This document shows positions 38,533 to 47,266 of a stretch of 53,342 bases of DNA, one piece after another; within the stretch, counting starts at the first letter, position 1, and every line of letters begins with the position of its first letter. The DNA comes from Elusimicrobiota bacterium (GTDB taxonomy: Bacteria > Elusimicrobiota > Elusimicrobia > Elusimicrobiales > UBA9959). Below the pieces are notes generated by a model, which made no database searches, was not told where the DNA came from, and was given only the letters and a program-made list of their open reading frames with translations. A program made the translations under genes and the position numbers. The stretch covers positions 1-53,342 of the forward strand of contig JACQPH010000034.1 of assembly GCA_016207645.1 (NCBI GenBank), read 5' to 3'.

Positions 38533-40329
38533 TTAAAGGAAATACTTTTTCTTCTCTATCAGCTTATCCCCTATCTTCCTCTGCAGGGAGACGGGGTCCA
38601 GCAGGTTATTGGCCAGGGTGCGGCCGAGCCTTTTCAGGCGGCCGAGGTAGGATTTCAGCATGTCGCCTTCTTCCAGGTAGGCGAGGACTTCTTTGGCCAG
38701 CTTTTCGGCTTCCAGGGCGGCGTTCTGGACGTAGAGCTTCACGATGGCTTCCTGGATTTCGCCGCCATGCTCTTTGGCGCGCAGCAGGCCGCTTTCGGAC
38801 AGGTAGATGAGGATGAGCATATTGCTCAGCCTGCCGAGTATCTCCTGCTCGCCGACTATCTTGTCCCGGGTCGGGAATTTTTCAAGGACCCTGCCGCCGG
38901 CCACGAAGAACATTTTTTTTATATTATTCACCAGCTCCGATTGCAAAGCGAACTTCTCGTCGGATAGCTCCTCGCCGGAGCTTTCTTCCAGCTGGGCGGC
39001 CAGCGCCGCGCCGGCCTTGGCCAGGGGCAGTTTGCCTTTCCCCGCCCTTTCCAGCATGTTCAGGATGGCGGTCAGCCTGTTTATCTCGTTGGTGCCCTCG
39101 AAGATCCGGTTGATGCGGGCGTCGCGCAGATAGCGCTCGGCCAGGTAATCCTTGATATAGCCGTAGCCGCCGTGCACCTGCACGTTCTCGTCGGCGATGT
39201 ACCAGAACATCTCGCTGCCGGCCACCTTCAGGATGGCGCATTCTATCTCGTATTCCCGCAAAGCTTCCAGTACCGCGGGCAGGTTCTTGAAGTCGGTGGC
39301 CTTGAACCTTTCTTCCACCATACCGGCCGTCCGGTAAACGGCGCTTTCCGTCATCCAGGCCCCGACCACCATGTTCGCGAGCTTTTCCTTGATAAAACCG
39401 AAACTGGAAAGCGGCAGGCCGAACTGCTTTCTTTCCGCGGCGTATTTGACCGCGTCGTTTATCACGTACTTGCCGGAGCCGGTCGTCATAGCGCCGAGCT
39501 TGAGCCTGCCGAGGTTCAGGGTATTGAAGATGATGTGAATGCCTTTGCCTATCTCGCCCAGCAGGTTCTCCGCCGGGACTTTCACGTCCACGAGGTTAAG
39601 CGGGCAGGTGGAGGAACCGCAGATGCCCATCTTGTTCTCTTCTTTGCCGATGGTAAAGCCGGGCGTGCCCCTTTCCACCAGGAAACAGGCGGATTTCTTG
39701 GGATCCCCGTCAACCTTGGCCAATATGGTGAATAGATCGGCGAAACCGCTGTTCGAGATAAAGGTCTTGTTCCCGTTCAGGATATAGAATTTCCCGTCGG
39801 GGCTCAGGACCGCTTTTGTTTTAGCGCCGTAAAGGTCGGTCCCGGCTTCCGGCTCGGTGGCGCCGAAGGCCCCGGTCCATTCGCCGCCGACCAGCTTCGT
39901 CAGATATTTCTTTTTCTGCGCTTCCGTCCCGAAGAACAGTAAAGGGTGGGTGCCTATACCGCTGTGCGCCGCCCAGGAGACCGCCCAGGAACCGCCGGCG
40001 CCGAAGACCTCGGAAACGCACATGGCGGTTTTAAAATCGCTGCCGGCCCCGCCGTATTCCTCGGCCACATCGATAGCCAGGAACCCCAGCTCCGCCGCTT
40101 TTTTCAGCAGCTTGACGGTCAGGGCATAATCGCCCTTCTGCTCGTCTATTTCGTTTATTCTGGGCGCGACCTCTTTTTCTATGAACTTCTTCGCCGTCTC
40201 CGCCGCCATCTTCTGTTCCTCCGTGAATTTTTCGGGAGTAAAGATCTTCTCCGTCACCGGGAAGCCGAGCCCGGAGGGAATGGAAAAATAACCGCCGGCG
40301 GAAGTATCAGTAGTTTTCTCCGAGCTCAT
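38533..40329 (-). CDS. fadE: acyl-CoA dehydrogenase, FadE/VLCAD-like
   Basis: 598 aa from the ATG at 40329 behind GAGGAG; the ORF-track start at 40356 adds nine residues without a ribosome site. N-terminal helical domain, FAD/substrate strand FGATEPEAGTDLYGAKTKA, KTFISNSGFADL, then RKQFGLPLSSFGFIKEKLA and the catalytic base in RIFEGTNEINRL. The extra C-terminal domain (about 430-598) and total length are as in Bacillus FadE and very-long-chain enzymes. It oxidises acyl-CoA to 2-enoyl-CoA with ETF as acceptor. Although on the opposite strand, it completes the FadN/FadA set at 31245-34946. Confidence 0.88.
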   Translation of the reverse strand: MSSEKTTDTSAGGYFSIPSGLGFPVTEKIFTPEKFTEEQKMAAETAKKFIEKEVAPRINEIDEQKGDYALTVKLLKKAAELGFLAIDVAEEYGGAGSDFKTAMCVSEVFGAGGSWAVSWAAHSGIGTHPLLFFGTEAQKKKYLTKLVGGEWTGAFGATEPEAGTDLYGAKTKAVLSPDGKFYILNGNKTFISNSGFADLFTILAKVDGDPKKSACFLVERGTPGFTIGKEENKMGICGSSTCPLNLVDVKVPAENLLGEIGKGIHIIFNTLNLGRLKLGAMTTGSGKYVINDAVKYAAERKQFGLPLSSFGFIKEKLANMVVGAWMTESAVYRTAGMVEERFKATDFKNLPAVLEALREYEIECAILKVAGSEMFWYIADENVQVHGGYGYIKDYLAERYLRDARINRIFEGTNEINRLTAILNMLERAGKGKLPLAKAGAALAAQLEESSGEELSDEKFALQSELVNNIKKMFFVAGGRVLEKFPTRDKIVGEQEILGRLSNMLILIYLSESGLLRAKEHGGEIQEAIVKLYVQNAALEAEKLAKEVLAYLEEGDMLKSYLGRLKRLGRTLANNLLDPVSLQRKIGDKLIEKKKYFL

Positions 40330-40447
40330 AGTTTTCTCCTCGTCCCCTGCCGGCAAGCACTGCTGGAACTGAATAATTCAAGTCTACCTAAGTAAGCGGA
40401 AAAGGTCAAACGTGCGTTCGGCCGTTTGATGGCCAGTGGCCTTGATA

Positions 40448-40471
40448 CGGCACAGGCATAGCCTTGTGCCG
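40448..40471. terminator. hairpin after the glycosidase operon
   Basis: CGGCACAGGC (40448-40457), ATA, GCCTTGTGCCG (40461-40471): a stem with one bulged base, about 65 nt past the stop codon of the GH144-like gene in transcription direction. No U-tract, so it could be factor-dependent. The spacer 40330-40535 shows no gene. Confidence 0.4.
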
Positions 40472-40535
40472 CCACAAACACTGTGTGCTCAAAGCGGCCA
40501 GACCCGGTCCTGCGGGGACCCGGGGCGGCTTCTCT

Positions 40536-41834
40536 TCAGTTTTTTCCCGCAACCTTAACTCCGGCCGCCGGCAATCCGGCCTTTATCTCTTTATTGGCCA
40601 TGAACCACTTCCAGACCGAGCCGCCGCGCAGGTTCTCCGCGCTGAGCAGGGTGATCCCGGCGTCGATGCCGAGCACGTCGGTATCGACCCAGCCCGTAGC
40701 GGGGTTAAAGGCGTCGGCGAAACCGTATTTCCCGTAAGCCTTTCCCCCGCCGTAAGCCTTCATAGCTTTCAGCGCCGGGAGGGCCAGGTCCGGGGCGAAC
40801 ATCAGCGAACCGCCCGGTCCGCAGGGGACCACGGTGCCGTCTATGTCCGGGGTGGCTGGAGGGCCGCCCCAGGCGACGTAGCCCGACGGGCCGTCGGAAG
40901 CGGTGATCCCCCACAGCTCCGGTCCGTAGCCGGGGAAGCGCTGGGCCAGGTCCAGGCACATCGCGCGGTTGGCCCGGGTGGCCAGCCGCGAATTCTCGAA
41001 CCAGTCGATCCCCCCGTCGTCGGTGCCCCTGAAATCCACCCAGGCCTGGGAATACTGGTGGATAAAGAGCGGCGGCGCGCCGCTGATGTAAGTAAAGCCG
41101 CCATAGCTGACCACCGGGCGCTTCCACGCCAGCCACGAGGCGCGGGTCAGCGGCGAAGTTGGCGAGCCCAGCCCGAGCAGGTAGAGCAGCATCGACTCCG
41201 CGTGGGTGTCCCAGCGGAACTTCAGGAAGCCGCTCTCCGGCTTCCAGCCGTGGGACAGGAGCGCGGGGTCGCCGTTCAGCATCCAGCGGAAATCCAGCCG
41301 CGAGTAGATCTTGTCGCTCAGCGCGCCTATCTCCGGGTAGCCGGCGAAGCACTGTTTGGCGGTAAGGACCCCGCCCAGCAGCAGCGCTGTGTCGATGGAG
41401 GAGATCTCGCTGTTCCAGACCCTTTCCCCGGTCCGGGAGTCCAGCCAGTGATAGAACCAGCCGCGCTCGTGGGCCGCTTTCCCGGCGAAGAACTCCAGCG
41501 CCCGGCGGGCGCGGACCGCGGCTTCCTCCCTCGGCAGCCAGCCGCGCCCGGCGGCGATGCAGAAAGCGGTCAGCCCGAAGCCTGTGGCGGCCGAGCTGGC
41601 TACGTAGCGGTGGGCTTCATCCATCTGGGACCCGTCGGCCCGCGCCCGGTCCAGCACCAGGCCGGTGCCCGGGTCGGACTGTTCCGCGAAATAGAGGAAG
41701 GAACGGCGCGACAAGTCTTCCAGGAAGGCCTCGTCTTCGGCCCGCAGGGACACCGGGGCCGGCTGCCTGACGGGGGCCGAGCAGGCAGGCAGCCCGAAGA
41801 GCGCCGCCGCGAACAGCAGCCTGCGTCCGCTCAC
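40536..41834 (-). CDS. GH144-like (glucoamylase-domain PF10091) lipoprotein, possible beta-1,2-glucanase
   Basis: 432 aa. Lipoprotein signal with lipobox LPAC (Cys18). The rest is the (alpha/alpha)6 PF10091 domain: DLSRRSFLYFAEQSDPGTGLVLDRARADG, ATGFGLTAFCIAAGRGWL, SSIDTALLLGGVLTAKQCF, and C-terminal DVLGIDAGITLLSAENLRGG. Characterised members of this group (GH144) are endo-beta-1,2-glucanases or release sophorose; other PF10091 proteins are uncharacterised. Its start overlaps the GH3 stop by ATGA, and it is last in the PTS/GH operon. Anchored in a membrane facing the periplasm or outside, it would make oligosaccharides for the GH3 and the PTS. Confidence 0.75.
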   Translation of the reverse strand: MSGRRLLFAAALFGLPACSAPVRQPAPVSLRAEDEAFLEDLSRRSFLYFAEQSDPGTGLVLDRARADGSQMDEAHRYVASSAATGFGLTAFCIAAGRGWLPREEAAVRARRALEFFAGKAAHERGWFYHWLDSRTGERVWNSEISSIDTALLLGGVLTAKQCFAGYPEIGALSDKIYSRLDFRWMLNGDPALLSHGWKPESGFLKFRWDTHAESMLLYLLGLGSPTSPLTRASWLAWKRPVVSYGGFTYISGAPPLFIHQYSQAWVDFRGTDDGGIDWFENSRLATRANRAMCLDLAQRFPGYGPELWGITASDGPSGYVAWGGPPATPDIDGTVVPCGPGGSLMFAPDLALPALKAMKAYGGGKAYGKYGFADAFNPATGWVDTDVLGIDAGITLLSAENLRGGSVWKWFMANKEIKAGLPAAGVKVAGKN

Positions 41835-44053
41835 GGCTCCACCTTGAAAGAAGCCTCCAGCCCGCCCACGGAGGAACTGCCGGCGTAAACCTTGAAGCCG
41901 CCGGGCTCGACGGCGAAGCCGCCGGTGTAATGCCAGCCCAGCTCTTCCGGCCCCAGCTCGAAGGTCAGCCGGCGCGACTCGCCGGGAGCCAGCGCCAGGC
42001 GCTGAAAGCCTTTCAGCTCGCGCACCGGCCGGGTCTCCGAGCCGGCCTCGTCCTTTATATAGACCTGCGCCACCTCGTCGCCCGCCCGCCGGGAGACGTT
42101 CTTCACCTCGAAGCTGACCCGCACCTTTCCGCCCGGCTTTATCGCCGGGGGCGAGACTTCCAGCCCGGAGTAAGCGAAAGAGCTGTAGCTGAGCCCGTAG
42201 CCGAAAGGGTAGAGGGGCTCGAAAGAGGAATCTATATACTTGGAGGAATATTTTTCCTTCGGGTTAGGCGGGCGGCCGGTATTGCGGTGGGCGTAATAGA
42301 TCGGCACCTGGCCCACCGAGCGCGGGAATGTCACCGGGAGTTTGCCGCCGGGGTTCGCCTTCCCGAAGAGGGTCTGCGCCACGGCCAGGCCGCCTTGGAG
42401 GCCGGGCTGCCAGGCTTCCAGCACGGCGGGAAGGTTCTCCTGGAGCCAGCCGAGCTCCAGCGGCCTGCCGTTGAAAACCACGGCCGCCACCGGATGCCCG
42501 GTCTTCTTCAGGCGCTCCAGCAGTTCGAGCTGGCGGCCGGGCAGGGACAGAGAGACCCTGGAGGCCGCTTCCCCCGACATGTCGAAAGTTTCCCCCACCG
42601 CGGCGATTATGACGTCCGCCCCGGCGGCGGCGGCCACGGCCTTGGCGAGGTCCTCGTCGGCAGCGCCGGCGAAAGCGCCGCTGGAGAATACCACCTCGGT
42701 GGCTGGCGAGACGGACGCCTTTACGCCTTCGAGCAGCGTGACCGCGTCCGCCGGCTTGCCGTCGGCCGACCAGGAGCCCAGCATGTCGGCCCGGCTGTCG
42801 GCCAGCGCGCCGATGACCGCCACTTTCCCGATCTTAGGGTCCAGAGGCAGGAGGGCGTTCTCGTTCTTCAGCAGCACCAGGGACTTAAGGGCGGCGGCCA
42901 GCGCCAGCCGCAGTTTTTCAGGGGTCTTCAGGGTCGCGGCCTCCAGCGCCGGGTCGATATAGGGATGCTCGAAGATCCCCGCGCGGAACTTCGCCTCCAG
43001 CACCCGCAGCACGCTCGCGTCGAGGTCGGCCGCGGAGAGCCTGCCGGCGGCCAGCGCGGCCGGGCCGGTCTCCCGGTACAGCGCGCTCACCATTTCCATG
43101 TCCACGCCGGCGGAGAGGGCCTTGACCGCCGCGTCCCCGTCGTCGGCCGCGAGGCCGTGCGCGATGAGCTCCTTTACCGAAGTATAATCGCTGACGACAA
43201 AGCCCTTGAAACCCCATTCACCGCGCAGGACCCCGGCGAGATTGCGCTTATTGGCGGTGGAAGGCAGGCCGTTGAGGTCGTTGAAAGCCGTCATGAAAGT
43301 GGCCGCGCCGGCGTCCGCCGCCGCCTTGAACGGCGGGAAATAGATATTGCGCAGGGAGGACTCGGAAATATCGGTGTTATTATAATCCCGGCCGGCCTCG
43401 GCGGCGCCGTAGCCGGCCCAATGCTTCGCGCAGGCCAGCACTTTCCCCGGGGCGCCGAAATCCGCGCCCTGGAAGCCGCGCACCCTGGCGGCGGCGAGTT
43501 TAGAGCCGAGGTAGGGATCCTCGCCGGACCCCTCCACTATGCGCCCCCAGCGCGGATCGCGCGCTATATCCACCATAGGGGCGAAAGTCCATTTCAGGCC
43601 GACCGAATACGCCTCCTCGGCGGCGACGGAGGCGGCCTGCTCGGCCAGCGCGGGGTCCCACTGCGCGCTCTCGCCCAGCGGGACCGGGAAAATGGTCCTG
43701 TAGCCGTGAATGACGTCGAACGCGAACAGCACGGGGATGCCCAGGCGGGAGCCCTCCACAGCTTCTTTCTGCAGCTTGTTGGCGAAAGGGGCAGTGCGGA
43801 CGTTCAGCGTGGAGCCCAGCTTCCCTTCGCGCGCCAGTTTGAGGTGTTCCTCGCGGTAGTTCCCCTCCCACAGCCCGTCGAGCTGCTGCAGCTGGCCGAA
43901 TTTCTCCTCGACGGTCATCCGGCCCAGCAGATCGGCCGCGCGCGCTGCCGGGGCGGCTTTGGGGTCCTTATAGAGCGGGAGCCCCGCCCCCCGGCCCGGG
44001 CCGGCCGCCAGGAAGATTATCAGGACCGCGAGGATGCTTTTATGGTCTTTCAT
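41831..44053 (-). CDS. glycoside hydrolase family 3 beta-glucosidase (BglX-like), secreted
   Basis: 740 aa with a signal peptide ([20 protein letters not shown]). GH3 N-terminal barrel: MTVEEKFGQLQQ, VLFAFDVIHGYRTIFP, KHWAGYGAAEAGRDYN, and the nucleophile Asp in GFVVSDYTSV. Then the alpha/beta sandwich (LVLLKNENALLPL) and C-terminal fibronectin III-like domain (VSFEVKNVSRRAGDEVAQVYI). BglX-type enzymes remove terminal beta-glucose from oligosaccharides in the periplasm; some GH3 members prefer beta-1,2 links. Coupled to the downstream GH144-like lipoprotein by a 4-nt overlap and 19 nt after the GH1 gene. Confidence 0.88.
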   Translation of the reverse strand: MKDHKSILAVLIIFLAAGPGRGAGLPLYKDPKAAPAARAADLLGRMTVEEKFGQLQQLDGLWEGNYREEHLKLAREGKLGSTLNVRTAPFANKLQKEAVEGSRLGIPVLFAFDVIHGYRTIFPVPLGESAQWDPALAEQAASVAAEEAYSVGLKWTFAPMVDIARDPRWGRIVEGSGEDPYLGSKLAAARVRGFQGADFGAPGKVLACAKHWAGYGAAEAGRDYNNTDISESSLRNIYFPPFKAAADAGAATFMTAFNDLNGLPSTANKRNLAGVLRGEWGFKGFVVSDYTSVKELIAHGLAADDGDAAVKALSAGVDMEMVSALYRETGPAALAAGRLSAADLDASVLRVLEAKFRAGIFEHPYIDPALEAATLKTPEKLRLALAAALKSLVLLKNENALLPLDPKIGKVAVIGALADSRADMLGSWSADGKPADAVTLLEGVKASVSPATEVVFSSGAFAGAADEDLAKAVAAAAGADVIIAAVGETFDMSGEAASRVSLSLPGRQLELLERLKKTGHPVAAVVFNGRPLELGWLQENLPAVLEAWQPGLQGGLAVAQTLFGKANPGGKLPVTFPRSVGQVPIYYAHRNTGRPPNPKEKYSSKYIDSSFEPLYPFGYGLSYSSFAYSGLEVSPPAIKPGGKVRVSFEVKNVSRRAGDEVAQVYIKDEAGSETRPVRELKGFQRLALAPGESRRLTFELGPEELGWHYTGGFAVEPGGFKVYAGSSSVGGLEASFKVEP

Positions 44054-44072
44054 TCCGCCTCCGTTGTTCGCC

Positions 44073-45476
44073 TCAGATCGCGTTGGCCAGCGCCGCTTCG
44101 CGGAACCACAGGGCGCTTTTCTTTTTATGCCGGGCCAGCGTCGCCCTGTCCACGTAAAGGAAGCCGTAGCGCTTCTTGTAGCCGTTTATCCAGGAAAAAT
44201 TATCCAGCAGGGACCACATATAGTAGCCGCGCACGTCTGCTCCGGCGGCTATGGCCCGGTGGACGGCGCGAAGATGCTCCCTCACGAAATCTATCCTCTC
44301 CTGGTCGTCCACGGTGCCGCCAGCCAGTTCCTCCACCCGGCCCAGGCCGTTCTCCGTGACATAGACCGGCAGCCCCGGGCTGGCCTGGTGCACGCGCAGC
44401 AGCAGGTCGTAAAGCCCCTCGGGGTCTATCTCCCAGCCCCAGGCTGTAAAGCGCCCGCGGGGATTTTTCACGAAGCGGAAAAGCCCCTTTATGGAGAACT
44501 CGCAGTCTTCCTCCGGCCGGCCCGAAGTGTTAAGGTGAAAGCCGGTGGCCGGCGCGTCGGCGCTGGCGTAATGCGGGTAATAGTAATTCACGCCGAGGAA
44601 GCCCGGCGGGGCGGCACGCAGCAGGGCCTCGGTCTCCTCCAGCCCTTCCGGCAGCAGGCCCCTGTCGGCGTAAAAATCGCGCATATCGGCGGGGAACCGG
44701 CCTTTGAGCACAGCGTCGCTAAACCACCGGTTGATCAGGCCGTCGGCCAGGGCCGCGGCTTTGGCGTCCGCCTCCGAAGGCGTGGCCGGGTGGACGCGGG
44801 ACATATTCAGCACTATGCCCGCCGAAGAGCCGGGCCGCTCCTCTTTGCAGGCCCCCAGGGCCAGGGCGTGGCCGCGCAGCAGGCCCTGCGCCGCGCGCAG
44901 CGCGCCGGCGTAGTCCCGCGGCCTGCACGGCGGGTGCAGCCCGGTGACATAGCCGTTGAGCACGGTCCAGCCGGGCTCGTTGATCGTGGACCAGAGCCGC
45001 ACACGGTCCCCGTAGCGCCTGAAGCAGGCCCCGGCGTAATCCGCGAAACGCAGGGCTGTGTCCGGGTTCTCCCAGCCGCCTTTCTCCCCCAGCTCCAGCG
45101 GCAGATCCCAGTGATAAAGCGTGACATTGGGCTCCACGCCGGCTTCCAGCAGGGCGTCGAAGAGCCGGTCGTAAAAAGCCGCGCCGGCTTCGTTGAGGCG
45201 CGGGGCCCCGCCGGGGAAAAGGCGGGGCCAGGAGATGGAAAGCCTGTAGCCGTTATGCCCCAGCTCGCGGATAAGGCCTACGTCCTCCCGCCAGCGGCGG
45301 TAGTGGCCGCAGGCCGGCTCCGGCGAAGCGCCGCCGAAGATTTTCTCAGGGTGCCGGCGGCAGAACTCGTCCCAGACCGAAGGCCCCCGGCCGTCTTCGG
45401 CCGTGGCGCCTTCTATCTGCAGGGCCGAAGTAGCCGAGCCCCAGATGAAGCCTTTGGGAAATTTCAGTTCAGGCAT
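44073..45476 (-). CDS. GH1 6-phospho-beta-glucosidase
   Basis: 467 aa, no signal peptide, so cytoplasmic. GH1 hallmarks: [18 protein letters not shown], acid/base Glu in WSTINEPGW (about 164), nucleophile Glu in YVTENGLG (about 365). In the aglycone/C6 region ordinary beta-glucosidases read NFEWAEGYSKRFG; here it reads [13 protein letters not shown]. The Ser, Lys and Tyr have the spacing S-x6-K-x-Y that binds the 6-phosphate in phospho-beta-glycosidases. That fits a PTS product as substrate. Its start overlaps the end of the PTS permease gene by 8 nt, so the transporter and hydrolase are made together. Confidence 0.84.
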   Translation of the reverse strand: MPELKFPKGFIWGSATSALQIEGATAEDGRGPSVWDEFCRRHPEKIFGGASPEPACGHYRRWREDVGLIRELGHNGYRLSISWPRLFPGGAPRLNEAGAAFYDRLFDALLEAGVEPNVTLYHWDLPLELGEKGGWENPDTALRFADYAGACFRRYGDRVRLWSTINEPGWTVLNGYVTGLHPPCRPRDYAGALRAAQGLLRGHALALGACKEERPGSSAGIVLNMSRVHPATPSEADAKAAALADGLINRWFSDAVLKGRFPADMRDFYADRGLLPEGLEETEALLRAAPPGFLGVNYYYPHYASADAPATGFHLNTSGRPEEDCEFSIKGLFRFVKNPRGRFTAWGWEIDPEGLYDLLLRVHQASPGLPVYVTENGLGRVEELAGGTVDDQERIDFVREHLRAVHRAIAAGADVRGYYMWSLLDNFSWINGYKKRYGFLYVDRATLARHKKKSALWFREAALANAI

Positions 45477-47265
45477 CGCCCAGCTTGCCGATCCTGGCCG
45501 CGTAATCCCCGGCGGCGGGGCCGACCAGTACGTGTATGATATCCCCGCCGGGGCGCATCACGCCGTAAGCGCCTGCGGCGGCCAGCGCGGCTTCGTCGAG
45601 AAGCTTCGGATCGAGCAGTTCTACCCGCAGGCGGGTATGGGCGCAGGCTTCCAGGCTCCGCAGGTTCCCGCGACCGCCCAGGGCGGCCAGCAGCCCGGCC
45701 GCGCTCTTCTCCACTTCAGCGCCGGAGGGGCCCGCGGCTTCGGCCTGGCGCGCAGCGGGCGCCTCGGCGGCTGCGGAGGCGGGAGCGGGGCCGTCGGCTT
45801 CGGTCCCGGCCGTCCTGAGGTAGATCTCCATATCGGTCTTCAGGTTCTCCGACCGGGTGCCGAACACCGCCTGCACGCCGTTGCCGGACATTACCACGCC
45901 GGCGGCGCCCAAGGCTTTCAGAGCGGCCCGGTCCACCCGGTCCGGCGCGGCTACGGCCACGCGCAGCCTGGTGATGCAGGCGTCCAGGCTCCTTATATTG
46001 GCGCGGCCGCCGAAAGCCAGCACCAGTTTGCGCGGAAAGCTCTCGGCCCCGGCGGAGACGCCGGCGGTTTCAGCCGCGGCCTCCGCTTCTTCCCGGCCGG
46101 GGGTCTTAAGATCGAAGCGGGTGATAGCCCAGCGGAACAAGCCGTAATAGAACCCGGCGTAGACCGGGCCGAGCACCAGCACCAGCCCGGGCCGCGTGTC
46201 CTTGGCGTAGTACAGGACGTAGTCGATGAAGCCATGCGAGAAGGTGAAGCCCAGTTTCGCGCCGAGCAGCGCGAAAGTGACCTGCGAGCAGGCGGCCAGC
46301 ACCGCGTGGATGCCGTAAAGCACCGGAGCTACGAACATGAACGAGAACTCTATGGGCTCCGTGATGCCGGTCAGGAACGAGGTGAGCGCCGCCGAGACCA
46401 TGATGCCGCCGATGCGCAAGCGGTTCTCCGGCCTGGCGCAATGCCACATGGCCAGCGCCGCGGCGGGCAGCCCCCACATCTTGAACAGGTAGGCGCCGCC
46501 CAGGATGCCCGCCTCGGGGTCCCCGGCGAAGAAACGCGTTATGTCACCGTGCACCACCGCGCCGGCGGCGGTGGTGAAGCTGCCTATCTCGAAGAAGAAA
46601 GGCACGTTCCAGATATGGTGCAGGCCGAACGGGATCAGCAGGCGCTCGACGAAGCCGTAGACGCCCACGGAGAGCAGGGGATTGCCGTAAGCCGCGTATT
46701 CCGAGAGTGCCCGGATGGCTTTCCCCACAGGCGGCCAGCACCAACTGAGCGCGGCCCCGATGAAGACGGCGGCGAAAGCCGTGACGATCGGCACGAAGCG
46801 CTTGCCCGAGAAAAAGCCCAGGTAGGGGGGCAGCTGTATCCTGTAATAGCGGTTGAACAGGTAAGCGGCCGCGGAACCGATGAGGATGCCGCCGAAGACG
46901 CCGGTGTCGATGGAGCTGATGCCCATGATGGCTTTGACTTCCGCGCCGTGGCGCCCGGCGAGCAGACCCATCGTCGCGAGCATGACCACGTAGCCGACCA
47001 CCGCCGACATGGAGGCCACCCCGTCGTTCTCCGTCATGCCCAGCGCCACGCCTATCGCGAAGAAGAGCGGCAGGTTGCCGAAGATCACGCCGCCGGCGGC
47101 TTTCATTATCGACGAGAGCAGCTCGGGCATCCAGGTGAAGCCCGCGCTGCCGACGCCGAGCAGGATGCCCGCCACGGGCAGGATAGCCACGGGCAGCATC
47201 AGGGACTTGCCTATCTTCTGCAGCAGGCCGAAAGCGTTCTTCGAAAGTTCCTTGAGTTCGTTCAT
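45469..47265 (-). CDS. PTS glucose-family permease, IIC-IIB-IIB
   Basis: 598 aa. N-terminal ~380 residues form the EIIC membrane domain of the glucose/GlcNAc superfamily ([50 protein letters not shown]). Two EIIB domains follow: the first with [14 protein letters not shown] (phospho-Cys), the second, after an Ala/Glu-rich linker, with [15 protein letters not shown], where two residues are inserted after Cys. Duplicate IIB domains are unusual; the second may be regulatory or degenerate. It takes up and phosphorylates a sugar, with phosphate from the IIA domain encoded just upstream (1-nt gap). Operon partners suggest a beta-glucoside such as sophorose or cellobiose. Confidence 0.86.
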   Translation of the reverse strand: MNELKELSKNAFGLLQKIGKSLMLPVAILPVAGILLGVGSAGFTWMPELLSSIMKAAGGVIFGNLPLFFAIGVALGMTENDGVASMSAVVGYVVMLATMGLLAGRHGAEVKAIMGISSIDTGVFGGILIGSAAAYLFNRYYRIQLPPYLGFFSGKRFVPIVTAFAAVFIGAALSWCWPPVGKAIRALSEYAAYGNPLLSVGVYGFVERLLIPFGLHHIWNVPFFFEIGSFTTAAGAVVHGDITRFFAGDPEAGILGGAYLFKMWGLPAAALAMWHCARPENRLRIGGIMVSAALTSFLTGITEPIEFSFMFVAPVLYGIHAVLAACSQVTFALLGAKLGFTFSHGFIDYVLYYAKDTRPGLVLVLGPVYAGFYYGLFRWAITRFDLKTPGREEAEAAAETAGVSAGAESFPRKLVLAFGGRANIRSLDACITRLRVAVAAPDRVDRAALKALGAAGVVMSGNGVQAVFGTRSENLKTDMEIYLRTAGTEADGPAPASAAAEAPAARQAEAAGPSGAEVEKSAAGLLAALGGRGNLRSLEACAHTRLRVELLDPKLLDEAALAAAGAYGVMRPGGDIIHVLVGPAAGDYAARIGKLGDA

Positions 47266-47266
47266 A

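Noticed and set aside
41930-44359. 809-aa plus-strand ORF over the GH3 gene (and 47009-49276 over the PTS gene)
   Set aside because: Antisense shadows with Arg/Gly/Pro-rich products; the minus-strand frames carry the catalytic motifs.
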